A DNA stretch of 64,000 nt, taken from assembly GCA_964556255.1 (NCBI GenBank), contig CAZKVQ010000004.1:1-64000 (forward strand). The letters are read 5' to 3'. Positions 35,369 through 43,463 of this stretch are shown here, piece after piece. Below the pieces are notes generated by a model. The model had not been told where the DNA came from, did not search any database, and saw nothing but the letters and a program-made list of their open reading frames with translations. Positions within the stretch are counted from its first letter, which is position 1. The number at the start of each line of letters is the position of its first letter. Both the position numbers and the translations under genes were made by a program. This stretch comes from JACJWR01 sp964556255. Its GTDB lineage: Bacteria; Actinomycetota; Actinomycetes; S36-B12; UBA10799.

Positions 35369-37141
35369 ATGAGCCGGAAGGCGCTGACGCTGCTGATCGT
35401 GGGGATTGTGGGGATCCTCCTGCTCGGCACGGCGGCCTGGCTCGGCATCACCGGGCTGCAGGCCAAGAGTGAACTCCAGGCCGCCTCAGGGGCGCTGAGC
35501 CGAGCCAAGACGGCCGTCACCAAGGGCGATATCGCGGGCGCCAAGGCGGCTGCCGCAGAGGCGGCCCAGAACACCGCGGCCGCGCGTGCCGACACGTCCG
35601 ACCCCATCTGGCGACTCGCGGGCGCCGTTCCCCTGATCGGAGCCACCCCCCGCACCGTGACGCTGACGGCCCAAGCCGCTGACGAGGTGGCCAGCGGAGC
35701 GCTGCCGCCGCTCGTCGCGGCCGCCAACGAGTTCCAGGGCAGCGAACTGCGCCAGCCCGACGGGTCCGTTGACGTCGCCAGAGTCCGTAGCGCCGGCGCC
35801 GACGTCATCCTGGCCGACGGGGCGCTCCAGCAAGCCACCACAACGCTTGGGGGAGCACCCACCTCCGGCGTTCTGTCACCCGTGGCGGACGCCAGGGCCC
35901 AGTTGGGCGACCAACTCTCCTCGCTCAGCTCGGCCACTGGGACGGCGGCACGCCTCCTCGCCGTCGCGCCCACGCTGCTGGGCAGCGAGCGACCACAGAC
36001 CTACTTCATCGCCTTTCAAAGCCCTGTCGAGATTCGCGGGACCGGCGGCTTCCTCGGGACCTACGGGATCATGACGCTCGACAAGGGTCGGCTGACTGTG
36101 GACAAGGTGGCCACCGACAGCGACCTGAAGAACTTCCCGGCACCGGTGGTCGACCTGGGCCCCGACTACCGGCAGCTCTACGGCAACAGCCCCGCCCTCT
36201 GGGTCAACATGAACATGTCCCCGAACTTCCCGTACGCCGGGCAGCAGTGGGCGAAGGCCTGGGAGTTGCAGACCGGACAGCGGCTCGACGGGGTACTGGG
36301 GCTGAACGTGACAGCGTTGCAGTACCTGTCGGAAGCCACTGGGCCGGTGACCGGCGCCAAGGGGCAGACCATCCCCGCCGACCAACTCGTCGACTACCTC
36401 ACCAATGGCATCTATGCGGACTTCCCAGAACTCAGCGGGCCGGTCAACGATGCTCGCAAGGAGTTCCAGGCACAGATCGGCACCGACCTGCTGAAGCGAG
36501 CGATCAACTTCCGCGGGTCTGCAGCGAGTCTGTTGCCGGAGTTGCAGAAGAGCGTGACCGGCGGGCACCTGTTGCTCTGGTCGGCGGCGCCCGATGTCCA
36601 ACGGGTACTGACCGAGACCGCGTTGGCCGGTGCCACCTCGACATCCCAGAGGCCCTACCTGCAACTGGTGTTGAACAACGGTGCGGGCAACAAGATGGAC
36701 TACTACCTGACGCGCAAGTTGACCTACACCGGCGGTGCCTGCAAGGGCCAATGGCGCGACTCCACGGTGGATGTCGTGCTGACCAACACCATCCCCGCCG
36801 AGGGGGAGTTGCCGCCGACTCTCACGCTGCGTGTGGACAGCGGCGCCCCCGGCGCGCCGCCGCGCTCCAACCGGACCCTGGTCTACCTGCACACAACGTC
36901 TGGGTCCGGGATGCTCAAGGCCACCCTCGACGGAAAGCCGGTGGGCGTCTCCTCCGGCTCCGAACTCGGACACCCTGTGATCTCCATGACCCTCGACCTG
37001 CCTGCGGGCAAGCCGGTCAACCTCCATCTGGAGTTGACCGAACCGGTGCTGGCGGGCGATCCGCTGATGCCCGTGCAACCGATGGTGCAACCGCAGCAGA
37101 CGGACGTGGCCTGGGAGCCCTGCCCAGCTGCGGGCGAGTAA
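35369..37141 (+). CDS. DUF4012 domain membrane-anchored protein
   Basis: A 590-residue protein with an N-terminal signal anchor (ALTLLIVGIVGILLLGTAAWL), an Ala-rich helical stalk to about residue 150, and the DUF4012 core (TYFIAFQSPVEIRGTGGFLGTYGIM, key RGTGGFLG; NMNMSPNFPYAGQQWAKAWE; GVLGLNVTALQYL). A beta-rich C-terminal part ends in AGE. DUF4012 proteins are repeatedly found beside Wzz/tyrosine kinases and polysaccharide genes, but their function is not known. The spacing of 14 bases from the kinase stop indicates one transcript. The extracytoplasmic domain would sit with the exported polysaccharide. Confidence 0.87.
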   Translation: MSRKALTLLIVGIVGILLLGTAAWLGITGLQAKSELQAASGALSRAKTAVTKGDIAGAKAAAAEAAQNTAAARADTSDPIWRLAGAVPLIGATPRTVTLTAQAADEVASGALPPLVAAANEFQGSELRQPDGSVDVARVRSAGADVILADGALQQATTTLGGAPTSGVLSPVADARAQLGDQLSSLSSATGTAARLLAVAPTLLGSERPQTYFIAFQSPVEIRGTGGFLGTYGIMTLDKGRLTVDKVATDSDLKNFPAPVVDLGPDYRQLYGNSPALWVNMNMSPNFPYAGQQWAKAWELQTGQRLDGVLGLNVTALQYLSEATGPVTGAKGQTIPADQLVDYLTNGIYADFPELSGPVNDARKEFQAQIGTDLLKRAINFRGSAASLLPELQKSVTGGHLLLWSAAPDVQRVLTETALAGATSTSQRPYLQLVLNNGAGNKMDYYLTRKLTYTGGACKGQWRDSTVDVVLTNTIPAEGELPPTLTLRVDSGAPGAPPRSNRTLVYLHTTSGSGMLKATLDGKPVGVSSGSELGHPVISMTLDLPAGKPVNLHLELTEPVLAGDPLMPVQPMVQPQQTDVAWEPCPAAGE

Positions 37142-37274
37142 CGAGTCCCGTCACCCGAACCGCCCGGCAGCGGGGTGGCAATCCCCTGATCCCACTGGCG
37201 AGCCGCACTCCGGGTCTGCTAGCGTCGAATGTGTCACAGCCGTACGAGTCCGGTTGTGGGGACATTAACGACCG

Positions 37275-37289
37275 TTGGGGGACCCCCAA
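37275..37289 (+). promoter_or_regulatory. Perfect palindrome TTGGGGG-A-CCCCCAA upstream of the LPSTG gene
   Basis: A seven-base inverted repeat around a central A lies 22 bases before the start codon of the wall-anchored protein gene. A similar but imperfect GGGGG...CCCC hairpin is found upstream of the BY-kinase. It could be an operator or a leader hairpin shielding the GGAGAGG ribosome site; nothing in the window decides between these. Confidence 0.55.
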
Positions 37290-37310
37290 AGTGACCTGGA
37301 GAGGTTTGAC

Positions 37311-37853
37311 ATGAGGAATCGACTTATCGCAGCGACCGTGGCGGGGGCCGCGTTGACCGCTGTTGCGGCTGCGCCCGCACTTGCCTATCCTCCGGTGAAC
37401 CCGGGTGGCGTCGTTAATGGACCTACCACCGTGCCCGCCGGCAGTTCAGTGTCGTTCACCTTCGGCACGACCACGCCGTTCCTGCCGGGTTCGACCGTCG
37501 ATGTCAGCAGCATCTGCACCATCGGCAACAGCACCTTCCTCGGGCCGCACACGGTCACGACCGCCAACGCTCAGGGTCTTGCGAACGTCTCCCTGACGTT
37601 CACAAACCCGGGCACGTGCGTCGTCACCGCGACCGGCGTCGGCGCCAACGGTCAGCCGCTGTCCGGCTCGGTGACTGTCACCATCACCAGCGGTGGTGGC
37701 GGCGGCGGTGGCGGCGGCAAGGACGGCGGCTCGCTGCCGAGCACCGGCTCCAACGGCAACACGGCGACGATCGCCGCTATCGGCGGCGGCCTGCTGCTCG
37801 CCGGTGCAGGCGCGGTCTTCGTGGCGCGCCGCCGCGAGCGCAACCACAGTTAG
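37311..37853 (+). CDS. LPSTG cell-wall-anchored surface protein
   Basis: A 180-residue secreted protein. The signal peptide (MRNRLIAATVAGAALTAVAAAPALA, cut before Tyr26) is followed by a single beta-sandwich-like domain with two Cys (in SSICTIGN and GTCVVTA) that could form a disulfide. A Gly9 linker, LPSTG sortase motif (residues 142-146), hydrophobic segment and RRRER tail complete a classical wall-sorting signal. GGAGAGG precedes ATG 37311. A class E sortase encoded 1.1 kb downstream is the probable anchoring enzyme, although class E enzymes often prefer LAxTG. A strong terminator follows immediately. The surface function is unknown. Confidence 0.85.
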   Translation: MRNRLIAATVAGAALTAVAAAPALAYPPVNPGGVVNGPTTVPAGSSVSFTFGTTTPFLPGSTVDVSSICTIGNSTFLGPHTVTTANAQGLANVSLTFTNPGTCVVTATGVGANGQPLSGSVTVTITSGGGGGGGGGKDGGSLPSTGSNGNTATIAAIGGGLLLAGAGAVFVARRRERNHS

Positions 37854-37874
37854 CACCAGCAGTTAACTTCACGA

Positions 37875-37919
37875 CAGATCGGGTCCGGGCACTCAGCCCG
37901 GACCCGATCTGTTTGCTTT
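37875..37919 (+). terminator. Strong intrinsic terminator after the LPSTG gene
   Basis: A perfect 16-base stem (left arm 37875-37890, CAGATCGGGTCCGGGC; right arm 37896-37911) with a five-base loop ACTCA is followed by TTTGCTTT. It separates the wall-protein gene from the tethered-repeat/sortase operon. Confidence 0.9.
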
Positions 37920-38052
37920 CGGTACGACATCCGCCAGGGTCGGCCGTTAGTACTCGACCGACGCGGCGGCAAAACGCACGGCTGCTCACACGCAGGCGAG
38001 CCGCGAAGTAGGATTGTCCAATGCGACGTCCGACATCACGGGGGACCGACAA

Positions 38053-38961
38053 GTGAGAAATCGGACACTGGGACTGGTACTCCTCGGCGTGATCGCGGCG
38101 GTGGATCTCATCCTCATCTTCCTGGCGATGAGACCGGACCCGAAGGCAGCCGTCGCCGTTGCCAACGACAAGCCCGCCGTTTACACCCCGGCCGCGGCGA
38201 ACCCGAGCGGCAAGCCCACCCCGCAGGCGGCGACCGCGCAACAGATCTCGCTGTCCCTCGGCGAGGGTCCCACGGCACTGACGGCCCTACCGGGCACCTG
38301 TGCCGCCGGCGGGGCCAAGGCGATGCTGTCGACCGACAACGGCGCCAACTGGAAGACCCTCGAAGGACCCGCCGCCGTTGTGCCGCGGGTCAATGTCACC
38401 GGCGCCGGTGCCGGCTTCGCGATCGGCGCCCCCACGGGCTGTGCGGATCCGCAACTCTTCCGCGGCACCGACGAACTGGCTGCCTGGGGCGCTGGCGTGC
38501 CGGCGGCGGACACCTGGTTCCTGCTTCCGGCCTCCCCCGCCCAGATCAACGGACCCGCCGGAACAAAGCCCAGCCCCTGCGGAAGTGTCGCAACCATCGG
38601 GATCGCGCCCAGCGCGGGGGCCACCGCCACGACCCTGTGCGCTGACGGAAGAACGCTCCAGACCGAAAACGGCGGCGCCGACTGGGCTGCCAAGGGCCAA
38701 CTCCCCGCCCCCCACGCGATCGCCGGCACCCCCGGCGAGAACCTGATCGCATTGGCGGGGGCAGACGGCTGCGCCGGGCTGGCCGTCTTCACCGGGGCCG
38801 ACGGTGGCACGACCTGGACCAAGACCGCCTGCCTGGCCGGCCTGAACCCATCAGGTCCGGTAGGCATCGCCATTCTCGATACCACGGCCATGGCCACCGA
38901 CGGCAACGGCAAGACCTTCCTCAGCACGGATGCCGGGAAGACCTTCACGGCTGTCGCGTGA
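38053..38961 (+). CDS. Membrane-tethered BNR/sialidase-like repeat protein
   Basis: A 303-residue protein with an N-terminal signal anchor (TLGLVLLGVIAAVDLILIFLAM) and a Pro/Ala-rich stalk to about residue 60. The outer part has repeats with Asp-box character: MLSTDNGANWKTLEG, TLCADGRTLQTENGGADWAAKG, VFTGADGGTTWTKTACLAGL and FLSTDAGKTFTAVA, the S-x-D-x-G-x-T-W type that closes beta-propeller blades. About four such boxes suggest a partial or small propeller. No catalytic sialidase residues are visible. GTG 38053 with GGGGGA upstream is favoured over TTG 38014. It is 12 bases upstream of the sortase gene, so probably co-transcribed. Confidence 0.7.
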   Translation: MRNRTLGLVLLGVIAAVDLILIFLAMRPDPKAAVAVANDKPAVYTPAAANPSGKPTPQAATAQQISLSLGEGPTALTALPGTCAAGGAKAMLSTDNGANWKTLEGPAAVVPRVNVTGAGAGFAIGAPTGCADPQLFRGTDELAAWGAGVPAADTWFLLPASPAQINGPAGTKPSPCGSVATIGIAPSAGATATTLCADGRTLQTENGGADWAAKGQLPAPHAIAGTPGENLIALAGADGCAGLAVFTGADGGTTWTKTACLAGLNPSGPVGIAILDTTAMATDGNGKTFLSTDAGKTFTAVA

Positions 38962-38973
38962 CCCAGGCCAACC

Positions 38974-39633
38974 ATGAGAACTTTCATCCGAGGCCTCGGC
39001 GAGGTCATGATCACCGTGGGCCTCATCCTGTTGCTCTTCGTCGGCTACCAGCTGTTCTGGACCAATTTCCTGGCCGCCCGGGCAGCCAACGCCCAGGTGA
39101 GCGACATCAAGTCGAACTGGAAGTCCGACCCGGGCGCGCCCGAACTCACCCAGCAGCCGGTCCCCGGCCAGGGCTTCGCGCTGATGACGATCCCTCGCCT
39201 CGGCGATGATGTGAAGAGCGCCCCGGTGATCCAAGGTGTGGACCTGGATGTGTTGGCCGAGGGGATCGGGCACTACATCGGCACGGCGATGCCTGGGCAG
39301 GTCGGCAACTTCGCCGTCGCGGCCCACCGCGCCACCCATGGCGAGCCCTTCCGCTTCATCGACACCCTCCAGGTCGGTGACCATGTGTACGTGGAGACCG
39401 ACAGCTACTGGTACACCTACCGGTTGGCGCGCCAGCGCATCGTTCCTCCGACCGATACCTGGGTTATCAAACCCCAGCCTTTCGACACCGACCCGCTGCC
39501 CTCGAACCGACTCATCACCCTGACCACCTGCAATCCGCGCTGGGCCAGCTACGAGCGGTGGATCTGGTGGGGCGAACTGGTGGCCAAGCAGGACAAGTCC
39601 AAGGGGACCCCGACAATGACGGTGAACGGTTAG
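38974..39633 (+). CDS. srtE: Class E sortase
   Basis: A membrane-bound transpeptidase that joins surface proteins to the cell wall. The 219 residues start with a signal anchor (VMITVGLILLLFVGYQLFW) and then the sortase barrel. The catalytic triad is visible: His118 in AVAAHRATHG, Cys186 in TLTTCNPRW and Arg195 in YERWIWWGE. The TLTTC-N-P signature with PPTDTWVI is typical of actinobacterial class E. The only visible substrate candidate in the window is the LPSTG protein upstream. Start ATG 38974 lies 12 bases after the repeat protein, and the stop abuts the small membrane protein gene. Confidence 0.92.
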   Translation: MRTFIRGLGEVMITVGLILLLFVGYQLFWTNFLAARAANAQVSDIKSNWKSDPGAPELTQQPVPGQGFALMTIPRLGDDVKSAPVIQGVDLDVLAEGIGHYIGTAMPGQVGNFAVAAHRATHGEPFRFIDTLQVGDHVYVETDSYWYTYRLARQRIVPPTDTWVIKPQPFDTDPLPSNRLITLTTCNPRWASYERWIWWGELVAKQDKSKGTPTMTVNG

Positions 39634-39816
39634 ATGTACGGCTGGTTATGGCGGCACCTACCCGGGCCCACCGCCGCGAAGGTGATCGAATGCGTGATCC
39701 TCGTGCTCGCGGTGGTGGCCCTGTTGCTCTTCGTCGTGTTCCCTTGGGCGGAATCCAACCTGCCCTTCCTTCAGGTGACGGTAGACGCCATCACGCCGCC
39801 GGCTTGGCCGTCGTAA
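39634..39816 (+). CDS. Small membrane protein (60 residues) following the sortase
   Basis: A 60-residue single-pass protein: MYGWLWRHLPGP, then a hydrophobic segment (VILVLAVVALLLFVVFP) and an aromatic outer tail ending ITPPAWPS. Its ATG directly follows the sortase TAG with no spacer, so translation is probably coupled. Very similar short proteins (MY-WLWRHLPGP) follow class E sortases in other actinobacteria (from memory), which argues for a real conserved gene, possibly a sortase partner. It overlaps the convergent hydrolase gene by 26 bases. Confidence 0.8.
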   Translation: MYGWLWRHLPGPTAAKVIECVILVLAVVALLLFVVFPWAESNLPFLQVTVDAITPPAWPS

Positions 39817-41389
39817 CCGGGTCGCTTCCATCTCTGGGGCATACCGTGCCATCCGCTGGGGCCTGGCCGGTGAGCAGGAATCTGTCCACCTGCGCCGTGA
39901 TGCATTCCGATCCGCGCCCGTAGGCGGTGTGCCCATCAGCCCCCTGCCACTCGAGCAGGACACCGTTCGACAGCTGCTCGGCCATGGAGCGTGACCACTG
40001 CAACGGCGTCGCCGGGTCGTACTCGTTGCCGATGACCAGGATCTCCGGCGTGCCGGGCGCCACGATCCGATGTGGGTCGAAGGTGGCCGCGGCGGGCCAG
40101 GTCGCGCACGGCAGCTCCGAATACGCGGCCGACGCCCCGAAGAACGGCGCCTGCTTGCTCCACTCGGCGGCCAACTTGGCCGACTCGGCCGCGTCGGTGC
40201 GGTCCTTGCGGTCGGTGCAGCTCACCGCATAGATCGCCTCGATGCCGTTGTTCTTGTACTTGCCGTCGGCCCCCCGCTGGTTGAAATCGTCGACGATCGC
40301 CAGCAGGCCTTTGCCGTCCCCCTGCAGGCCCTGCTGCAGGGCATTCGTGAGCCGCGGCCAACTCCGCTCCGGGGAGTACATCGATCCGATGATGGCTGTG
40401 AGGCCCACAGCGGTGTTGACATCGCGACCCCCCTCTCCCGGTAGGGGGTTGGCGTCCAAGCCGTCGAGGAAGGCCTTCAATCGCGACTGGGCCGCTGGCA
40501 CCGTGTCACCTAGGGGGCAGTTGCCACGCGAAACGCAATAGCCCAGGTAGCGGTTGAGCGCCTGTTCGAAGCTCAGCGCCTGCTGTCGGACGAGCTCGGT
40601 GTTGGTCAGTGCCGGGTCGACAGCCCCGTCCAGTACGAACCGCCCCACTTTCGTCGGGAACTGCTCGGCATAGACGACCCCCAGGAACGTCCCGTACGAG
40701 AAGCCGAGGTAGTCCAACTTGTCGTCGCCGAGGGCGGCCCGCAGCACGTCCATGTCCTTGGCAGCGTTCACAGTGCCCACCGCCGGCAGGAGCGCAGCCG
40801 ACTTGGCTTCGCACGCCTTGCCCAAGGCCTCGGAGTCCTTCTGATACTCCTGCCGCTCCGCCGGGGTATCGGGAGATCCGGGCGCCGCGACGAAGGCGTC
40901 GGTCTGGGCGTCTGTGAGGCATTCCACCGGTGAACTGGCACCGACCCCGCGCGGGTCGAAGCCGACTACCGAATATGCATCCCGCACTTCCGGGCTGATG
41001 AAGTTCTCCGCTGCGCCCTCAAGATCCACCCCCGAGCCGCCGGGCCCGCCTGGGTTGACCACCAGCGACCCGAGCCGCCCGTCCCCGCTGGCGGGGACTT
41101 TCAGAACGGCCAGCCAGATAGTGGTGCCATCGGGCTTTGCGTAGTCCAGCGGCACTGTCAGTCGGGCACACTGCAAACCACTCTTCGAGTCGTCACACGG
41201 GTGCCAGGCCAACTTTTGACCGTAGAACTTCGCCAGTGACGGCTTCGGCGCGGACGACTCCTGGGAACCATCGCTGGCCGAAGGCCCAGTGCCCGAGGGA
41301 TTCCCGCTCGGGCTGGGTCCCGAGGTGAGAATCCCGCAGCCCGCCATCAGCAGCGCCCCGGCCGCTGCCAGGGCCGCGATTCGCTTCAC
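39791..41389 (-). CDS. Secreted alpha/beta-hydrolase lipoprotein (TAP/SlpD-like peptidase)
   Basis: A 532-residue lipoprotein (lipobox LLMAGC, Cys18) of the tripeptidyl aminopeptidase family that includes Streptomyces SlpD/E and mycobacterial Rv2223c/2224c. After a Ser/Pro linker come LVVNPGGPGGSGVDLEG (oxyanion region), VVGFDPRGVGASSPVEC, the nucleophile elbow DYLGFSYGTFLG with Ser231, and the C-terminal TAP-like part with Asp in GNEYDPATPLQWS and His in GADGHTAYG. GTG 41389 (VKRIAALAAAG) lies two bases after the upstream stop; a TTG at 41395 would overlap it. The family order next to holB and tmk is conserved in Streptomyces. Confidence 0.88.
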   Translation of the reverse strand: MKRIAALAAAGALLMAGCGILTSGPSPSGNPSGTGPSASDGSQESSAPKPSLAKFYGQKLAWHPCDDSKSGLQCARLTVPLDYAKPDGTTIWLAVLKVPASGDGRLGSLVVNPGGPGGSGVDLEGAAENFISPEVRDAYSVVGFDPRGVGASSPVECLTDAQTDAFVAAPGSPDTPAERQEYQKDSEALGKACEAKSAALLPAVGTVNAAKDMDVLRAALGDDKLDYLGFSYGTFLGVVYAEQFPTKVGRFVLDGAVDPALTNTELVRQQALSFEQALNRYLGYCVSRGNCPLGDTVPAAQSRLKAFLDGLDANPLPGEGGRDVNTAVGLTAIIGSMYSPERSWPRLTNALQQGLQGDGKGLLAIVDDFNQRGADGKYKNNGIEAIYAVSCTDRKDRTDAAESAKLAAEWSKQAPFFGASAAYSELPCATWPAAATFDPHRIVAPGTPEILVIGNEYDPATPLQWSRSMAEQLSNGVLLEWQGADGHTAYGRGSECITAQVDRFLLTGQAPADGTVCPRDGSDPVTTAKPAA

Positions 41390-41391
41390 GC

Positions 41392-42243
41392 TCAACTATC
41401 GAAAGCGTCGGATGCCGCACCGAGGCCCGCGGCGTACGCCTCGAGTTCCGCGGTTGCGTTCGCGAGTCGCAGGCTGGCCGGGCCCGCTGGATCCGGGGCC
41501 GCCAGCAGCGTTGCGGTGGCGGCGATGAGCTGCTGATACGCCTTCACCCCGTCGGCGAGCCGACGCCGGAGCACCTCGGCGGCGTCCGCTGCCTGCGGCG
41601 CTGCGAACGCATCGACCTGGGCCACGAGGTGGATCCGTTCGATCAACTGGTACATGCTGGGCTGCACAGACGACACGGTGGCCCTCAGCCCGAGACCCGC
41701 CTCGGAGTGCAACTCGTCGACCGCGGGGATCATCGCGTACAACTGGGCTTCAGCTGCGGCCAGCTCCGCTGCCTCCTCAGCCCCGACGGAGCCGGGCATC
41801 AGCAGCGGCGGCGGCACCACCGGCAACGCCAGCGGCGCGGGCGGCTGAACCGTGCGGAGTCGATACCGGGCCCGCAGACTAACCAGGCCGGACACCGCGG
41901 CTGCCAGGAACCACCAGCCGGGCCCTCCGGGAATCACTCCGCCGCTCTGTACCGGGACTGTTGCGACGTCTATGACTCCGAGCCCACCGGCGCCGGCCGC
42001 CACGTACATTCCGGTTGTGGCCCGGGTGTGCAGTCGCGCCACCATCCGTCGGTAGCGGTTGTCCATCGCGGCCTGAGCGGCCTGGACCTGAGAGCGCTGC
42101 GCTATCGCGACCTGCCGGCGCTGTTCCGCGAGGGCGAACGGATCGGTGCGTCGGGCGCGCTGGACCCGGGCGGACTCGAAGGCCTCCATACCCCTGGCCA
42201 GCCAGCGGCCGATGGTATCCCCGGAATCCCTGTTCTCACCCAC
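41392..42243 (-). CDS. Unrecognised membrane-associated protein, 283 residues
   Basis: I do not recognise the family with confidence. The N-terminal 75 residues are charged and probably coiled (RRQVAIAQRSQVQAAQAAMDNRYRRMVARL). A hydrophobic hairpin follows (MYVAAGAGGLGVIDVA and WWFLAAAVSGLVSLRARYRL), then a Pro-rich spacer (PPAPLALPVVPPPLL), and a helical Ala-rich C-terminal half likely to form coiled coils. The layout (charged helix, two membrane segments, cytoplasmic helices) resembles PspM-like proteins of the mycobacterial phage-shock system, but that is a weak resemblance. GTG 42243 is the probable start. It lies 50 bases after holB and two before the hydrolase. Confidence 0.65.
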   Translation of the reverse strand: MGENRDSGDTIGRWLARGMEAFESARVQRARRTDPFALAEQRRQVAIAQRSQVQAAQAAMDNRYRRMVARLHTRATTGMYVAAGAGGLGVIDVATVPVQSGGVIPGGPGWWFLAAAVSGLVSLRARYRLRTVQPPAPLALPVVPPPLLMPGSVGAEEAAELAAAEAQLYAMIPAVDELHSEAGLGLRATVSSVQPSMYQLIERIHLVAQVDAFAAPQAADAAEVLRRRLADGVKAYQQLIAATATLLAAPDPAGPASLRLANATAELEAYAAGLGAASDAFDS

Positions 42244-42293
42244 GCCCCTACGGTACGGCCTCCCCCCTGTCGGTGCCTACCCCTGGCCGCAGA

Positions 42294-43463
42294 TCACCTG
42301 CTGGCAGGGGGACGCTGCAGTTCCAATGCCACCCGCTCGAACACCAACTCCTCAGTGCCATCGGCGGCAAGGAGCGCCCGTGCCCGCCCGATGGCATCGA
42401 TCCGCCGAAGTGCCCCCGGTGCGTCGGTGGCGGCCGCCAACCGATCTATCTCTGACCGAAGTTCCTCGTTGATCAGCGGTGTGCGGGCAAGAGTCGTCAC
42501 CGCCAAGACATCGCGGTACAACCCGAGGAGATCCAGAAGGACCCGGTCCAGTTCGTCGCGCAGCAGCCGGCGACGACGGTTACGGTGCTCCTTCTCCTGA
42601 TCCTTGATCACCGATGATGCCCGCGACCTCGCCGTTCCCGGTCCGGTACCGCCTTCGCCATAGTTGCGCAGCAACTCGGCGAGTTCGGCCGCATCCATCG
42701 GATCGGCGATGGCCGCCACTCGATCCTTCGCCGCAGCGACAACATCGTCCGCGGCTGTCAGACACGCGGCCACCGAGCCCAACCGGGAGGGGAATCTCAA
42801 GATCTCCTGGTGGCGAACCCGCTCCTCGGGGTCCGTCGCCAACGCTCGCGCCCGGCCGACATGTCCCTGCGCAGCACGCGCAGCGTAGGCGGCCAGCGCC
42901 GGATCCACCCCCTCGGCTTGGGTCAGGTAGTCGGCGACGTCATCGATCGGCGGCGTCCGGAGCCGCACCACCCGACAGCGAGAGCGGATGGTGGGCAACA
43001 GGTCATCGGCGCTGGGAGCGCACAGGATCCACACCCCCCTCGGAGGCGGTTCCTCGAGCGCCTTGAGCAGGGCGTTGTCCGCGTGCTCGTTGAGTCGGTC
43101 GGCGTCTTCGATGACGATGACGTTCCACTCGCTGCGAATCGGCAGGACTCCCACCCGGCCCACCAGACCCCGCGTTTGGTCGACACCGAGTATCACCCCG
43201 CTGGGACGCACGATGGTCACGTCGCTGTGGACTCCGGAGGCGACTTCCCGGCACTGGTCGCAAACGCCGCAGCCGCCTTCGGGGCACACCAGCGCGGTGG
43301 CGAAGGCGACTGCCGCCATCGAGCGCCCCGACCCCGGCGGACCGGTGATCAGCCAGGCGTGGGTCATCTCGGGACCCGGCTCCGCCAAGCCTGCGTCCAC
43401 GACCGCGCGCTGCAGTCGGTCCACGGCATCGCGTTGGCCCACCAGGGCATCCCAGACGGTCAT
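42294..43463 (-). CDS. holB: DNA polymerase III delta-prime subunit
   Basis: A clamp-loader subunit that helps place the beta clamp on DNA. The 389-residue AAA+ protein has VGQRDAVDRLQRAV, the Walker A-like GPPGSGRSMAAVAFATAL, the zinc module CPEGGCGVCDQC, VIVIEDADRLNEHADNALLKALEEPP (key DNALLKALEEPP), and ILCAPSADDLLPTIRSRCRVVRL with the SRC arginine finger. In the P-loop Lys is replaced by Arg (GSGRS), consistent with the non-hydrolysing delta-prime role. ATG 43463 overlaps the tmk stop by four bases. Confidence 0.94.
   Translation of the reverse strand: MTVWDALVGQRDAVDRLQRAVVDAGLAEPGPEMTHAWLITGPPGSGRSMAAVAFATALVCPEGGCGVCDQCREVASGVHSDVTIVRPSGVILGVDQTRGLVGRVGVLPIRSEWNVIVIEDADRLNEHADNALLKALEEPPPRGVWILCAPSADDLLPTIRSRCRVVRLRTPPIDDVADYLTQAEGVDPALAAYAARAAQGHVGRARALATDPEERVRHQEILRFPSRLGSVAACLTAADDVVAAAKDRVAAIADPMDAAELAELLRNYGEGGTGPGTARSRASSVIKDQEKEHRNRRRRLLRDELDRVLLDLLGLYRDVLAVTTLARTPLINEELRSEIDRLAAATDAPGALRRIDAIGRARALLAADGTEELVFERVALELQRPPASR

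Noticed and set aside
37693..37722. GGC/GGT run considered as a separate repeat element
   Set aside because: It only encodes the Gly linker before LPSTG; codons vary between GGT and GGC, so no notable microsatellite.
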